This document shows, piece after piece, positions 55,742-64,000 of a stretch of 64,000 nucleotides of DNA. The stretch is from Rhodoferax sp. (GTDB taxonomy: Bacteria; Pseudomonadota; Gammaproteobacteria; Burkholderiales; Burkholderiaceae_C). The notes beneath the pieces are model-generated. The model searched no databases and had not been told where the DNA came from. It saw only the letters and a list, made by a program, of their open reading frames with translations. The stretch spans positions 46,376 through 110,375 of the forward strand of contig NZ_JAQTXM010000017.1 of the NCBI RefSeq assembly GCF_028688795.1. The letters are read 5' to 3'. A program made the translations under genes and the position numbers. Each line of letters opens with the position of its first letter. The first letter of the stretch is position 1.

Positions 55742-57235
55742 ATGCTCTTCACAACCGTCACGTTCATCTGCTACTTCTTGCCCATTGTGTGGGCAGGCTT
55801 TTTTGTGGTAGCGCGGTTCAGCAACAAGGCAGCTGCGTTTTGGCTGTTTGCCGCATCGGTGTTCTTTTATGGTTACTGGATGCCAGAGTTCACGCTGCTG
55901 CTGCTGGCATCCATCACTGGCAACTATCTGATTGGTGCCAAGATTGCATTGGCGGCAGATGCTGTGTTGCGTGGGCAGCTGGCGCGCAAAAAGGGCTGGC
56001 TGGTGCTGGGCGTTGTGGCCAACCTGGTTTTGTTGAGCTATTTCAAATACGCCAACTTCTTTATAGACAACCTCAATACCGTGCTGGGTGAAAGTTGGAG
56101 CATTGGCAAAGTCATTTTGCCCATTGGCATCTCGTTCTTTACCTTCACCCAAATTGCTTATCTGGTAGACACCTGGCAAAAGGGTGTCAGAGAGCACAAC
56201 CCGGTGCATTACGGCTTGTTTGTCACCTACTTTCCGCACCTGATTGCAGGGCCAGTGTTGCACCATTCGCAAATGATGCCGCAGTTCAGGCAGGCAGATA
56301 CCTACCGGTTTGATGCTGGCAATTTGATCGCCGGGTTGTGTATTTTTGCGTTGGGGCTATTCAAGAAAATTGTGCTGGCAGATGGCATTAGCCCGTATGC
56401 GGACCCGATCTTTCAGGCGGCAGATGCTGGCCTGGTGCCAGATATGCAAGAGGCCTGGCTGGGCGCGCTGGCTTACACGTTTCAGCTGTACTTTGACTTT
56501 TCGGGTTATTCGGACATGGCCATCGGCTTGTCGTGGATGTTTAACGTGCGGCTACCGTTTAACTTCAACTCACCCTACAAGGCGACCAACATCAGTGATT
56601 TTTGGCGACGCTGGCATATGACGCTGTCGCAATTTTTGCGTGACTACCTTTATATTGCGCTGGGTGGCAACCGGCATGGCGTTGTACGACGGTATGTGAA
56701 CCTGATGGCCACCATGGTACTGGGTGGGCTGTGGCACGGGGCAAGCTGGTCGTTTATTGTTTGGGGGTTTTTGCACGGGCTGTATCTGGGTGTAAACCAT
56801 GCCTTCAGGGCGCTGTGTGGCGAGCGTCTACTCAAGCAGCTAGCGACAAATCGGCTGTTTACGTTGGCGGCGTGGCTGCTGACGATGCTGGCCGTGGTGG
56901 TGGCCTGGGTAGTGTTCAGGGCCGAAACATTGCCGGGCGCGCTCAGGATGCTGCAGAGTATGGCCAACCTGACTCTGACCACACCAGAGCACATTTATCT
57001 TTGGAATGCGGGGTTGAATCTGCAGACTGGGATGTGGTGGTGTGGCGTTTTGGCAGTCTTGGCTTTTGTTGCGCCGGGCAGCAACAATATTGGCAACCAG
57101 TTGCTTAAGGTCAATCATGACCGGCCCGCCGTCAGGCCGTTTGTTTTGGGCGTTGCTTTGGCCGCTGTGGCGGTGTTGCTGGTGGTGAATGCCACACGCA
57201 AATCAGTCAGCGCTTTTATTTACTTCAATTTTTAG
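55742..57235 (+). CDS. MBOAT-family O-acyltransferase (AlgI-like)
   Basis: A 497-residue polytopic protein with about ten helices. It has the AlgI-like pattern: YFPHLIAGPVLHHSQMMPQF, FQLYFDFSGYSDMAIGLSWM, FWRRWHMTLSQFLRDYLYI and the catalytic His in LGGLWHGASWSF. It should move an acetyl group across the inner membrane to a polysaccharide. It is followed after one base by an SGNH-hydrolase-like gene, mirroring the AlgI/AlgJ-X and PatA/PatB pairs. Confidence 0.92.
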   Translation: MLFTTVTFICYFLPIVWAGFFVVARFSNKAAAFWLFAASVFFYGYWMPEFTLLLLASITGNYLIGAKIALAADAVLRGQLARKKGWLVLGVVANLVLLSYFKYANFFIDNLNTVLGESWSIGKVILPIGISFFTFTQIAYLVDTWQKGVREHNPVHYGLFVTYFPHLIAGPVLHHSQMMPQFRQADTYRFDAGNLIAGLCIFALGLFKKIVLADGISPYADPIFQAADAGLVPDMQEAWLGALAYTFQLYFDFSGYSDMAIGLSWMFNVRLPFNFNSPYKATNISDFWRRWHMTLSQFLRDYLYIALGGNRHGVVRRYVNLMATMVLGGLWHGASWSFIVWGFLHGLYLGVNHAFRALCGERLLKQLATNRLFTLAAWLLTMLAVVVAWVVFRAETLPGALRMLQSMANLTLTTPEHIYLWNAGLNLQTGMWWCGVLAVLAFVAPGSNNIGNQLLKVNHDRPAVRPFVLGVALAAVAVLLVVNATRKSVSAFIYFNF

Positions 57236-57236
57236 C

Positions 57237-58286
57237 ATGGTCCGTACTCTAAGCTTATGGTCGGCTGGTGTGGTGAGCCTGGTGTTAGCGCTGGAGCTGC
57301 TGTGCCGGCTGCTGCCCGTGTCAACCTCCACCGAGACGGGTTATTACACCGACCCGCTGATCCTGACCTACCCGTCCAGGCACCGCTGGGTTGCGTCAAC
57401 TGGGTGGGATTTGCGCAATGCCCAAACGCTGCGGGCGAATAACCTGGGCTATCCCGCTGACCGGGATTTTGTTCGCGACGAACGCGCGGTGGCGTTGATT
57501 GGTGACAGCTTTGTAGAGGCATCCATGTTGCCGGCCGCTGACCGGCCAGGTGCGCAACTCGCGCAGATGCTGGGCACGCGCCCGGTGTATGCAATGGGGG
57601 CGCCAGGCACGGCTTTGCTGGACTATGCCGAGCGCATTCGTTACGCGCATGAGAAGCTGGGCGTACGTGATTTTGTGGTTTTGATGGAGCGCGGCGATGT
57701 AAAGCAGTCGCTGTGTGGCTCGGGCAACGTTCATGGACCGTGCCTTGACCCCAAAACACTTGCGCCGCGCATTGCAACGCTGCCGCCGCCTGGCACAGCA
57801 AAACGGTGGCTGCGCCATTCAGCTCTGGCACAGTATTTAGCCAGCCAACTCCGGGTAACACCGCAAGCGTTGTTGGATCAATTGAAACCGAAATGGCTGC
57901 AGGCACCACACGCTACTGCGCAGCCAGTCGCAGTGCCGGCCGATACAGCAGTTTTGACAGACAGTGCCAAGCATGAAATAGACACGGTTGTGACAACGTT
58001 TTTTGAACGCATAAAACCACATGTGCAGGGAAAGCTGGTGGTGGTGTTGGACAGTGACCGTGTCGCTATGTACACAGGACAACTGAAGCCAGACCCGGCC
58101 CGGCAGCGCTTTATTAACTTGGCTAGGGGGGTGGGAGCTCTGGTGGTTGATACCGAACCGATCTTCGCCACGCATCTTGCGCAATCACCGCTGCGGCTGG
58201 ATGTTGGGCCGTATGACGGGCATTTGAATGCGCTGGGCGTGGAACTTGTTGCCAGAAGCGCGAGTGCGGAGCTGATCAAACCGTAA
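57237..58286 (+). CDS. SGNH-hydrolase-like protein, probable periplasmic acetyltransferase partner of MBOAT
   Basis: A 349-residue protein with an N-terminal membrane anchor (~5-27). GDSFVEAS supplies the catalytic Ser91, and YDGHLNALG near the C-terminus the Asp/His pair of the SGNH triad. The ATG at 57237 leaves one base after the MBOAT stop; an upstream in-frame start would overlap that gene and is less likely. It probably takes the acetyl group from the MBOAT protein and places it on the sugar, as AlgJ/AlgX do. Confidence 0.8.
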   Translation: MVRTLSLWSAGVVSLVLALELLCRLLPVSTSTETGYYTDPLILTYPSRHRWVASTGWDLRNAQTLRANNLGYPADRDFVRDERAVALIGDSFVEASMLPAADRPGAQLAQMLGTRPVYAMGAPGTALLDYAERIRYAHEKLGVRDFVVLMERGDVKQSLCGSGNVHGPCLDPKTLAPRIATLPPPGTAKRWLRHSALAQYLASQLRVTPQALLDQLKPKWLQAPHATAQPVAVPADTAVLTDSAKHEIDTVVTTFFERIKPHVQGKLVVVLDSDRVAMYTGQLKPDPARQRFINLARGVGALVVDTEPIFATHLAQSPLRLDVGPYDGHLNALGVELVARSASAELIKP

Positions 58287-58305
58287 AACAATAAAAACTG
58301 TACTG

Positions 58306-59190
58306 TTAATAAACAAAGCGACTCAACCCTAGCTTTGATGCACACGCATTCAAGTCAAAGTTAATGTCAATCTCGTCTGACTTGCTATCTGCCTTTTTAT
58401 AATTTTTAACTGAAGTTATTGAATAATGTCCCTCGCTGACATAGCGTTCATTTATATCAATTACTTTGCCATGGAAATATCGCTTCCAGTACATGATGCC
58501 AGCTCCGTGATCCCAATTGTGCTCTTCACGGAAAACTTTCTCATCTTCAGGTGTGTTTGGATGTAGTCGAAAAGGCCTCCACCAGCCACAACCATTATCA
58601 TATTGCAACTGGCTGGCTTCTTTGGTTGTACAGCCAATTAATTCCCAATATCGGTGCTGCTTAAATTTGAAAATATTTTTCAAGCCGCCTGTACTTTTGA
58701 CCGCAGCCATCTCACCTTGTTTTAATTTATCAAATATTAATCCAATTTTTTCCAGTTTAGACATTCTGACAAGTAAATCTGAATGCCAAAAAGCGACCTT
58801 ATCTGCCCAGAGGAAAGTGAATTCCATAGGAAAGTGCGGCCACATCGCTGTGTAGCCCAAGCCTGCGTTGAAATCAATCCCAATTGAACCTGGCAAGATA
58901 GTGGGCCTGTCAATCGTGCAAGCTGGGTCCCAACCTACAACTGGGGTGAAGCCTAGTTCCGCGACGGTTCTTTGCTGCAATTGACACCAACGATCATTGA
59001 CGCACCAACAAAGCCAAAGCTTGCTTGCACCCTGAGTCTGTTTTTTCCACCCATCGGCCGCGATCTGAATGCGTTCCATGTTGCCATCAAATGCACCCCA
59101 ATCGCCAGTACCGCCTCGTCCGTTACCACGTGCTAAATCCCAACCCGAAAACTTCGAGGCGGGATTCGTTTCAGTTTGCTGTTCCATCAT
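58306..59190 (-). CDS. Hypothetical protein, 294 residues, no family recognised
   Basis: A soluble protein without signal peptide. It is Trp-rich, with LWLCWCVNDRWCQLQ, IDRPTILPGSIGIDFNAGLG, FPMEFTFLWADKVAFWHSDL and CGWWRPFRLHPNTPEDEKVF. GGAG sits 5 bases before the start. The mixed alpha/beta look and the FLWADKVAFWHSDLLVR stretch recall nucleotide-sugar enzymes, but I cannot place it. It converges with the SGNH gene, and lies next to an FkbM methyltransferase gene. Confidence 0.75.
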   Translation of the reverse strand: MMEQQTETNPASKFSGWDLARGNGRGGTGDWGAFDGNMERIQIAADGWKKQTQGASKLWLCWCVNDRWCQLQQRTVAELGFTPVVGWDPACTIDRPTILPGSIGIDFNAGLGYTAMWPHFPMEFTFLWADKVAFWHSDLLVRMSKLEKIGLIFDKLKQGEMAAVKSTGGLKNIFKFKQHRYWELIGCTTKEASQLQYDNGCGWWRPFRLHPNTPEDEKVFREEHNWDHGAGIMYWKRYFHGKVIDINERYVSEGHYSITSVKNYKKADSKSDEIDINFDLNACASKLGLSRFVY

Positions 59191-59364
59191 TCAACTCCGT
59201 TTAACTTGTTTTTCACATTAACTTCTCAGGCCTAGGTGTGCTTCGAGCGTAGTTACCGAATTGTGTTTTACAAGCACTGTTTACATTCGTCAGCAGTGAG
59301 GATCTGGCTGAATTATTATTGATGAAAACGTGGCTATTTAGTGTCCTCCAAACTCCTGAGAACC

Positions 59365-60090
59365 TCAATTTTTTGCTGACCGCCATTCCCTGTTCAAGCA
59401 AAGACAGTCGAACTCTCTGACCCGCCCAGCAGCGTCCCTCGATACTGGATACATACCGAGCAGGTCAAACCCATTCGCGGTCAACAGCGCTAAGAATTCA
59501 GAAAAACTGGGCATGCTCTGGTAAATAGGCAAGAAAGAAACTTCAGTTTGTAGCAAAGGCACCTGCTTCAACCGATTCAATCCGCCTTCTATCACTGCAC
59601 TGTCGTACCCCTGGGTATCAACCTTAACGAATGTCTTGGACCAATCAATGGGCAAATCTAGAGAATCAAGAGTTTGCAGATGAATGGTTTCAGTACCTAC
59701 TACTGACATTCTCGAACTAGTCTCCCTTGGTTGCAACAATGAGCTCAACTCGCTCCCTGCCATGATGTTGATTTCCGTTGGGCCTATTTGGTTGCCAATG
59801 CCGATCTGGTGAAGCACCCAATCAGAGTCTCCAGCAGCAGCCTTATTCAATTCGACAAATGGCGCAGAACATGGCTCAAAAGAGTGTATAAGCCCACGAA
59901 AGCCGATGGAGCGCAACAATCGGCCGTACCCACCAATATTTGCACCAATATCAAGTACAGTAGAAATCTGAAGTTGCTTGAGTACTTTTTTTAAATGTCT
60001 ATCATAAACATATTCTTGGCTGTAGGCCAAAGACAAAATATCATAACCAATTGCTTGCAATCCATTTTGAATTAATCGCGTGAATTTCAA
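59365..60090 (-). CDS. FkbM-family SAM-dependent methyltransferase
   Basis: A 241-residue Rossmann-like protein. The SAM-binding motif is VLDIGANIGGYGRLLRSIGF, then HSFEPCSAPFVELN and KVDTQGYDSAVIEGG typical of FkbM enzymes. It probably O-methylates a sugar of the polymer. It is separated from the orphan gene by 174 bp, in which I saw no secure gene. Confidence 0.88.
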   Translation of the reverse strand: MKFTRLIQNGLQAIGYDILSLAYSQEYVYDRHLKKVLKQLQISTVLDIGANIGGYGRLLRSIGFRGLIHSFEPCSAPFVELNKAAAGDSDWVLHQIGIGNQIGPTEINIMAGSELSSLLQPRETSSRMSVVGTETIHLQTLDSLDLPIDWSKTFVKVDTQGYDSAVIEGGLNRLKQVPLLQTEVSFLPIYQSMPSFSEFLALLTANGFDLLGMYPVSRDAAGRVREFDCLCLNREWRSAKN

Positions 60091-60363
60091 TCTACCCCCC
60101 TCAATTTAGGTTAAGGTATCGAAAATATATCTCTACCGCAAATCGAACCCGAAAAAATAAATAAATATGGTAATCCCTACGTCTTTGCCGGGGAGACAGT
60201 GAGGGTTTTACTTTTTCTTGGGTGTGGATGACCATCATGAAAACTCTCAATCGTTGGGAAAAGGGTCCAGGATCGAATTAGTCAGGGTGTGAAACTTGTG
60301 ATAAGGACTGCCAGCGCAACGCTGGCACAACTCTAAGATGAGTATATGGCGTGGCGGGTTGGT
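60091..60363. other. 273-bp intergenic region with a hairpin at 60309-60327
   Basis: TGCCAGCG and CGCTGGCA form a perfect 8-bp stem with a CAA loop, followed by CACAACTCTAAG. A near copy, GCCAGCGCTGGC then ACAATCCTAAG, is at 53863-53885 at the end of the truncated GT2 gene. No T-run follows, so it is not an obvious intrinsic terminator. No gene was found here. Confidence 0.45.
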
Positions 60364-61401
60364 TTATTGATCAAGCTTGCCGCTTTCACGCAGCCAGGTA
60401 TCAGGACGCAAAGTAAAGTCCATTGGTGCCAGGTTACCCAGTCTGGACGCAGGTGCAAAGTGGTTTTCTTGGTGGTCTCCCGGCAAGTTCATGGTAAAAA
60501 CACCGGCACCCACCAGCAAGTTGTTGCTGGTCATCAGCGTTGGCGGCCGTGGCAGTTTGTCGGCAAACACGTGCAAGAACCGGGCAGGCAGTACAGCCGC
60601 GTTATAAAAGGTGTTGTGTACCAGTTGCAGCCGGTTTTGTGGCCACACACCGCCTTCAGCGCCATAGGCCAGCAGGGTGTGGTTTTCGGTTGTTTTGCTT
60701 TGGCCCAGCACGTTGCCAACCAGCGTGACGGCGCCACCGTTCGGAAAATCTGCCTCATACGATGCGCTGCCGCTGTCGCCATCCACCAGCCAGTTGTAGC
60801 GGATGTCACTGGTGCGGGCGCGGCTTTTGAGTAAATGGCCAAAATACCCGTCATGAAAGCGGCTGCCCACCACGCTCAGGCGTGCAATGCGGCCAGCGTA
60901 AAGCAGGTGGGGTAAAGGTGACTTTTGCCTTGGTGCTTGTGCAAACAGGCTGCGTTCAATAGCCAGTTCTGTATCTGGCTGGTTGCCGGTCAGGATGCCC
61001 ATTTGGTTGTCAACAAACACGCAATTGGTCAGGTGAAGCTTGCCCTGCTCAAAGCGAATGCCTGCACCGTTGCCGTCGGCCACCCGGGCACCGCGAAATT
61101 CAATGTTTGAGATGTTGAAGTCGCCGTTGCGGATCACCCAGATGGCTTTGCCCTCGGCGCTTTGACCTGCGGCATGGAGCACTGGGCGCGGGTTAAGACC
61201 TTGAATGGTCAGGTGTCTTTGCGTCCACACGGCAACATCACCCACATAGTTGCCAGATGCAATCAGCACCACATCGCCGTCCTTGGCCAGGCGTGCGGCC
61301 TCAGCTATGGTTTTGATCTGCTCGTGTGCACCCACATGCAAGACTGCGGCAGCGGCGGAAAAGGCAACACAAAAAAGCCAGATTGCAAGCAGTGTTGGCA
61401 T
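60364..61401 (-). CDS. Secreted right-handed beta-helix protein
   Basis: A 345-residue protein with a signal peptide (MPTLLAIWLFCVAFSAAAA). Short repeating rungs follow, such as GDFNISNIEFRGARVADGNG, KLHLTNCVFVDNQMGIL and NRLQLVHNTFYN, the pattern of right-handed parallel beta-helix proteins (polysaccharide lyase/epimerase-like folds). I set the start at the signal peptide; the frame continues upstream but overlaps the GT4 gene. Likely periplasmic, acting on or binding the polymer; catalytic residues are not assigned. Confidence 0.8.
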   Translation of the reverse strand: MPTLLAIWLFCVAFSAAAAVLHVGAHEQIKTIAEAARLAKDGDVVLIASGNYVGDVAVWTQRHLTIQGLNPRPVLHAAGQSAEGKAIWVIRNGDFNISNIEFRGARVADGNGAGIRFEQGKLHLTNCVFVDNQMGILTGNQPDTELAIERSLFAQAPRQKSPLPHLLYAGRIARLSVVGSRFHDGYFGHLLKSRARTSDIRYNWLVDGDSGSASYEADFPNGGAVTLVGNVLGQSKTTENHTLLAYGAEGGVWPQNRLQLVHNTFYNAAVLPARFLHVFADKLPRPPTLMTSNNLLVGAGVFTMNLPGDHQENHFAPASRLGNLAPMDFTLRPDTWLRESGKLDQ

Positions 61402-61447
61402 GGGTATCGGCCGTTGATCCAAATGAATGTGTATTTTTTCGCTTTCA

Positions 61448-62662
61448 CTACTCTCGCCGGGTAGCAGTAAGCTGCTCATACGGCCCCACGTAGTTGGCCA
61501 CGCTGTTTTTCCAGTTGCGCACGTTTTCCACAAATTCACGGCCATTGGTTTTGAGCACGGGCCACAACGCAGGGTTGTTAAGCAGGCCCAGCAGGGCTTG
61601 CGCCAAAGCATCAGCACTGCCAGCCTTGAACAGCACGCCGGTTTTGTTGTGCTCAATCAGCTCCTTGTGGCCACCCACATCTGACGCCACAAACAGCTGG
61701 CCCTGTGCCATGGCCTCCAGCGGCTTCAGGGGGGTGACCAGCTCAGTGAGACGCATGGGGTGGCGCGGGTAGGCCAGCACGTGGATGAGGTCGTAGTACT
61801 TACTCACGTCCTGGTGCGGCACACGGCCCGAGAAGACCACCTTGTCGGCCACGCCAAGCTGCTGCGCCTGCTGGCGCAAGTTGGCTTCTTGCGAGCCGCC
61901 GCCCACCAGCAAGACTTTGATGTCTGGACGGGCTTTTAGCAGGGCAGGCAAGGCGTCCATGAGCAGGTCAAGCCCTTCATAGGCGTAAAAAGACCCGACA
62001 AAACCAATGACAGTGCAGCCTTGCAGGCCCAATTTGGCTTGCAGTGCCGGGTCTGGCGGGCTGGCCAGGTTGAACGCCTCGACGTTGACGGCGTTGGGGA
62101 TGACGGTGACTTTGCAGCTGGCCACACCACGCGCCACGATGTCGGCACGCAGCCCTTCACAAATGGTAAAGACGTGGTCAGCGCGTTGAATTGCACGTGT
62201 TTCCAGTCCACGGGTGGCGCGATAACGCAGGCTGCCCTGATTGGTGGTGCCGTGGTCTACCGCAGCGTCTTCCCAGAAGGCGCGTATTTCATACACCACG
62301 GGTATGCCCAGCTGGCGGCCCACCTTGAGGGCTGGCAGCGCGTTAAGCACAGGCGAGTGGGCATGGATGATGTCAGGCTTGACCTGGCGGGCTACTTGAT
62401 CCAGCCGCTGGCCCAGCGCTTTCATTAGGGCGACTTCACGTCCCACGGGCAGGTCAGCAAAGGGGCCGGTGCCCGCCGGGGTGCGGTAAAAGTGCAAGCC
62501 ATCTACGTCTTCCTCAGGCGTAGCTACTGGTCCTTGTTTGGGCGACGTGATGTGAAAAGTTTCCCAGCCCAGCGCTCGCTGCTCACGCAACAGCGAGGCG
62601 GTGCGAAAGGTGTAACCGCTGTGCAGCGGAATGGAGTGGTCCAGAACGTGAAGAATGCGCAT
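61448..62662 (-). CDS. XrtA-associated glycosyltransferase (GT4, TIGR04063-like)
   Basis: A 404-residue GT-B enzyme starting MRILHVLDHSIPLHSGYTFR, a start highly characteristic of the exosortase-A-associated GT4 family. REQRALGWETFHI, YEIRAFWEDAAVD, VIPNAVNVEAFN and KPLEAMAQGQLFVASDVGG are further signatures. It lies 18 bp after wecC on the same strand and 46 bp ahead of the beta-helix gene, so all are probably one operon with wecB. Confidence 0.88.
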   Translation of the reverse strand: MRILHVLDHSIPLHSGYTFRTASLLREQRALGWETFHITSPKQGPVATPEEDVDGLHFYRTPAGTGPFADLPVGREVALMKALGQRLDQVARQVKPDIIHAHSPVLNALPALKVGRQLGIPVVYEIRAFWEDAAVDHGTTNQGSLRYRATRGLETRAIQRADHVFTICEGLRADIVARGVASCKVTVIPNAVNVEAFNLASPPDPALQAKLGLQGCTVIGFVGSFYAYEGLDLLMDALPALLKARPDIKVLLVGGGSQEANLRQQAQQLGVADKVVFSGRVPHQDVSKYYDLIHVLAYPRHPMRLTELVTPLKPLEAMAQGQLFVASDVGGHKELIEHNKTGVLFKAGSADALAQALLGLLNNPALWPVLKTNGREFVENVRNWKNSVANYVGPYEQLTATRRE

Positions 62663-62680
62663 GGCTCAGGTCAACTCAGC

Positions 62681-63901
62681 TCAGCGCAGCACGCCCCGGG
62701 TATCAATCACCACCTTGTCCCTGATGGTGTCCAGATCGATCTCCTTGAACTCGGTGTGGTCCACCAGCAGCAGCAAAATGTCGGCCTCTTTAAGCAGCTG
62801 CTTCAGGTCAACCAATGGAAAGCTGACCTTGCTTGGCTGCACATTGGGATCGCACACCAAAATCTTGCCCACGTTTTGTTTGATGAGGTCTTTGACGATG
62901 TCAAGCGAGGGGGATTCGCGCATGTCGTCGATATTGGCCTTGAAGGTGATGCCCAGGCAGCCAATGACAGGCTCTTTGAAGCGGACGGCCTTGGCCTTGA
63001 CTTTGTCAATGACCCAATGGGGTTTGGCGTCGTTGACTTCACGGGCGGTTTTGATAAGTTTGGCTTGCTCTGGCGCGCTGGAGACAATAAACCAGGGGTC
63101 TACGGCAATACAGTGGCCACCCACACCGGGGCCGGGTTGCAGGATGTTCACACGAGGATGGCGGTTGGCCAGGGCAATGGTTTCCCAAACGTTGATGCCC
63201 AGGTGGTCACAGATGACAGACAGTTCATTGGCAAAGGCGATGTTGACATCGCGAAACGAGTTTTCTACCAGCTTGGAGAGTTCGGCGGTTTTGCTGTCGG
63301 TGAGCAATATGGCGCCGTTGCAAAAGCTTTTGTAGAGTTCTTTGGCTTGTTCGTTGGCGGCTTTGTTAAGGCCACCCACTATGCGATCGTTGTCCACCAA
63401 TTCACGCAATATATGGCCCGGCAACACACGCTCCGGGCAGTGGGCGCAGTTGATTTTGCCGGCCAGTTCAGGGCGGACTTCCACAATGGTTTTGTAGATG
63501 AATTCGGTGGTGCCCACGGGTGAGGTGGATTCAAGGATGACCAGGTTGCCCTCGCGCAGGTAGGGCACGATGGCGCGGGTGGCAGACTCAACATAGCTCA
63601 GGTCTGGGGCTTTGGGGTTGCCGTCGACCTCTTTGAACGGGGTGGGCACGGCAATGATGAAGGTGTCGCCCTCTTCCGGTGTGGTGGATGCCTTGAGGTT
63701 GCCGCTGTTGACGGCAGAGCGCACCAAGATGTCGAGGTCGGGCTCGATGATGTGGATGCGGCCACTGTTAATGGTGGCCACAGCACTTTCATTCACATCC
63801 ACGCCCAGCACCTGGTGGCCTTTGGTGGCGAGCATGGAGGCGGTGGGCAGGCCGATGTAGCCCAGACCCATGACGACGATTTTTTGACTGAGACGTGCCA
63901 T
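62681..63901 (-). CDS. wecC: UDP-N-acetyl-D-mannosaminuronate dehydrogenase
   Basis: Oxidises UDP-ManNAc to UDP-ManNAcA. A 406-residue protein of the UDP-sugar 6-dehydrogenase family with the Rossmann start KIVVMGLGYIGLPTASMLA, STSPVGTTE, catalytic Cys in GPGVGGHCIAVDPWF and GITFKANIDDMRESPS. Sequence and adjacency to the UDP-GlcNAc 2-epimerase favour WecC over a glucose dehydrogenase; it is distinct from ugd at 22236. It may also serve other N-acetylhexosamine substrates such as UDP-GlcNAc or UDP-GalNAc. Confidence 0.88.
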   Translation of the reverse strand: MARLSQKIVVMGLGYIGLPTASMLATKGHQVLGVDVNESAVATINSGRIHIIEPDLDILVRSAVNSGNLKASTTPEEGDTFIIAVPTPFKEVDGNPKAPDLSYVESATRAIVPYLREGNLVILESTSPVGTTEFIYKTIVEVRPELAGKINCAHCPERVLPGHILRELVDNDRIVGGLNKAANEQAKELYKSFCNGAILLTDSKTAELSKLVENSFRDVNIAFANELSVICDHLGINVWETIALANRHPRVNILQPGPGVGGHCIAVDPWFIVSSAPEQAKLIKTAREVNDAKPHWVIDKVKAKAVRFKEPVIGCLGITFKANIDDMRESPSLDIVKDLIKQNVGKILVCDPNVQPSKVSFPLVDLKQLLKEADILLLLVDHTEFKEIDLDTIRDKVVIDTRGVLR

Positions 63902-63903
63902 TT

Positions 63904-64000
63904 TTATTTTCCCTTTGTGCTTTCTTGCATGGATAAAACAGTTTGAAGAATCCGCCCCACGGCTTTTCCGTCGCCATAAGGGTTGTGGGCTTGCGACATG
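63904..64000 (-). CDS. wecB: UDP-N-acetylglucosamine 2-epimerase, C-terminal end (5' part outside window)
   Basis: The last 31 codons of a gene that continues beyond the window. It reads MSQAHNPYGDGKAVGRILQT, which is the conserved C-terminal NPYGDG region of WecB-type epimerases that make UDP-ManNAc. It is immediately upstream of wecC (2-bp gap), matching the usual wecB-wecC order. Confidence 0.8.
   Translation of the reverse strand, partial: MSQAHNPYGDGKAVGRILQTVLSMQESTKGK

Noticed and set aside
59213..59401. 62-residue minus-strand frame between the orphan and FkbM genes
   Set aside because: Overlaps the end of the FkbM gene, no ribosome site or recognisable features.
60309..60327. Intrinsic terminator at the hairpin after the beta-helix gene
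   Set aside because: The stem is strong but no T-run follows on either strand.
61402..61656. Extended N-terminus of the beta-helix protein to 61656
   Set aside because: The extension overlaps the GT4 gene and hides a clear signal peptide starting at 61401.
1..64000. CRISPR arrays, tRNA or rRNA genes
   Set aside because: No spaced direct repeats of CRISPR type and no tRNA or rRNA signature seen; the only tandem repeat is the 13-bp array with no spacers.

Overview
The window reads as a Gram-negative betaproteobacterial chromosome segment, most likely Burkholderiales and Comamonadaceae-like. This rests on the gene families, the high-GC coding style and two copies of a palindromic repeat that I associate from memory with that family. 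It is almost entirely one exopolysaccharide/glycoconjugate locus of the exosortase-A (XrtA)/PEP-CTERM type. Its hallmark genes are visible: an EpsB-type sugar-phosphate transferase, the PrsK/PrsR/PrsT set, XrtA-associated hydrolase 1, and two glycosyltransferases of XrtA-associated families. The exosortase itself and any PEP-CTERM substrate are not in the window.

Layout. 0-9.8 kb (+): end of an O-antigen-ligase-like protein, EpsB-type transferase, PrsK-PrsR-PrsT, then a secreted trypsin-like protease. 9.8-12.8 kb: a FeeM-like acyltransferase fused to a PilZ domain (-), then a stand-alone PilZ protein behind a good sigma-54 promoter match and a UDP-uronate-type epimerase (+). 12.9-18.6 kb (-): a four-gene signalling operon (HDOD-GAF-histidine kinase, REC-PAS-GGDEF-EAL, lytic transglycosylase, low-molecular-weight tyrosine phosphatase). 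18.9-23.6 kb: hydrolase 1, a GT4 glycosyltransferase, a GNAT-type acyltransferase and UDP-glucose dehydrogenase. 23.6-24.4 kb: a ParE/RelE-Phd toxin-antitoxin pair bracketed by REP-like palindromes.

24.5-37.4 kb (+): a tightly overlapping operon with a VanZ/O-antigen-ligase fusion, a CapK-like adenylate-forming enzyme, a Wzx-type flippase, five GT2 glycosyltransferases, an ATP-grasp/tyrosine-phosphatase fusion and a polysaccharide deacetylase. 37.4-45.7 kb (-): ligase, a 44-residue membrane peptide, two GT4 enzymes, an acyltransferase, and a Gtr-like trio (GT-C, GtrA, GtrB-type GT2). 46.0-47.2 kb: an IS5-family element with matching CTAA target duplications and a probably dead transposase. 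47.2-54.2 kb (-): a second Gtr-like cassette carrying dTDP-3-amino-3,6-dideoxyhexose genes, ending in a truncated duplicate of the first cassette's GT2 gene. 54.4-58.3 kb (+): acyltransferase, then an MBOAT/SGNH pair. 58.3-64 kb (-): an orphan protein, FkbM methyltransferase, beta-helix protein, XrtA-type glycosyltransferase, WecC and the tail of WecB.

How it fits together (inference). PrsK/PrsR probably control sigma-54 promoters of the system and c-di-GMP proteins tune it. The EpsB-type enzyme starts the repeat unit on undecaprenyl phosphate. Ugd, the epimerase and WecB/WecC supply acidic sugars. The GT2/GT4 array extends the unit, Wzx flips it and the ligase-like proteins polymerise or transfer it. 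Gtr cassettes and several acyltransferases decorate it. The middle (about 44-55 kb) is a mosaic with AT-rich genes, an IS and duplicated sequence, which marks it as the variable part of the locus.
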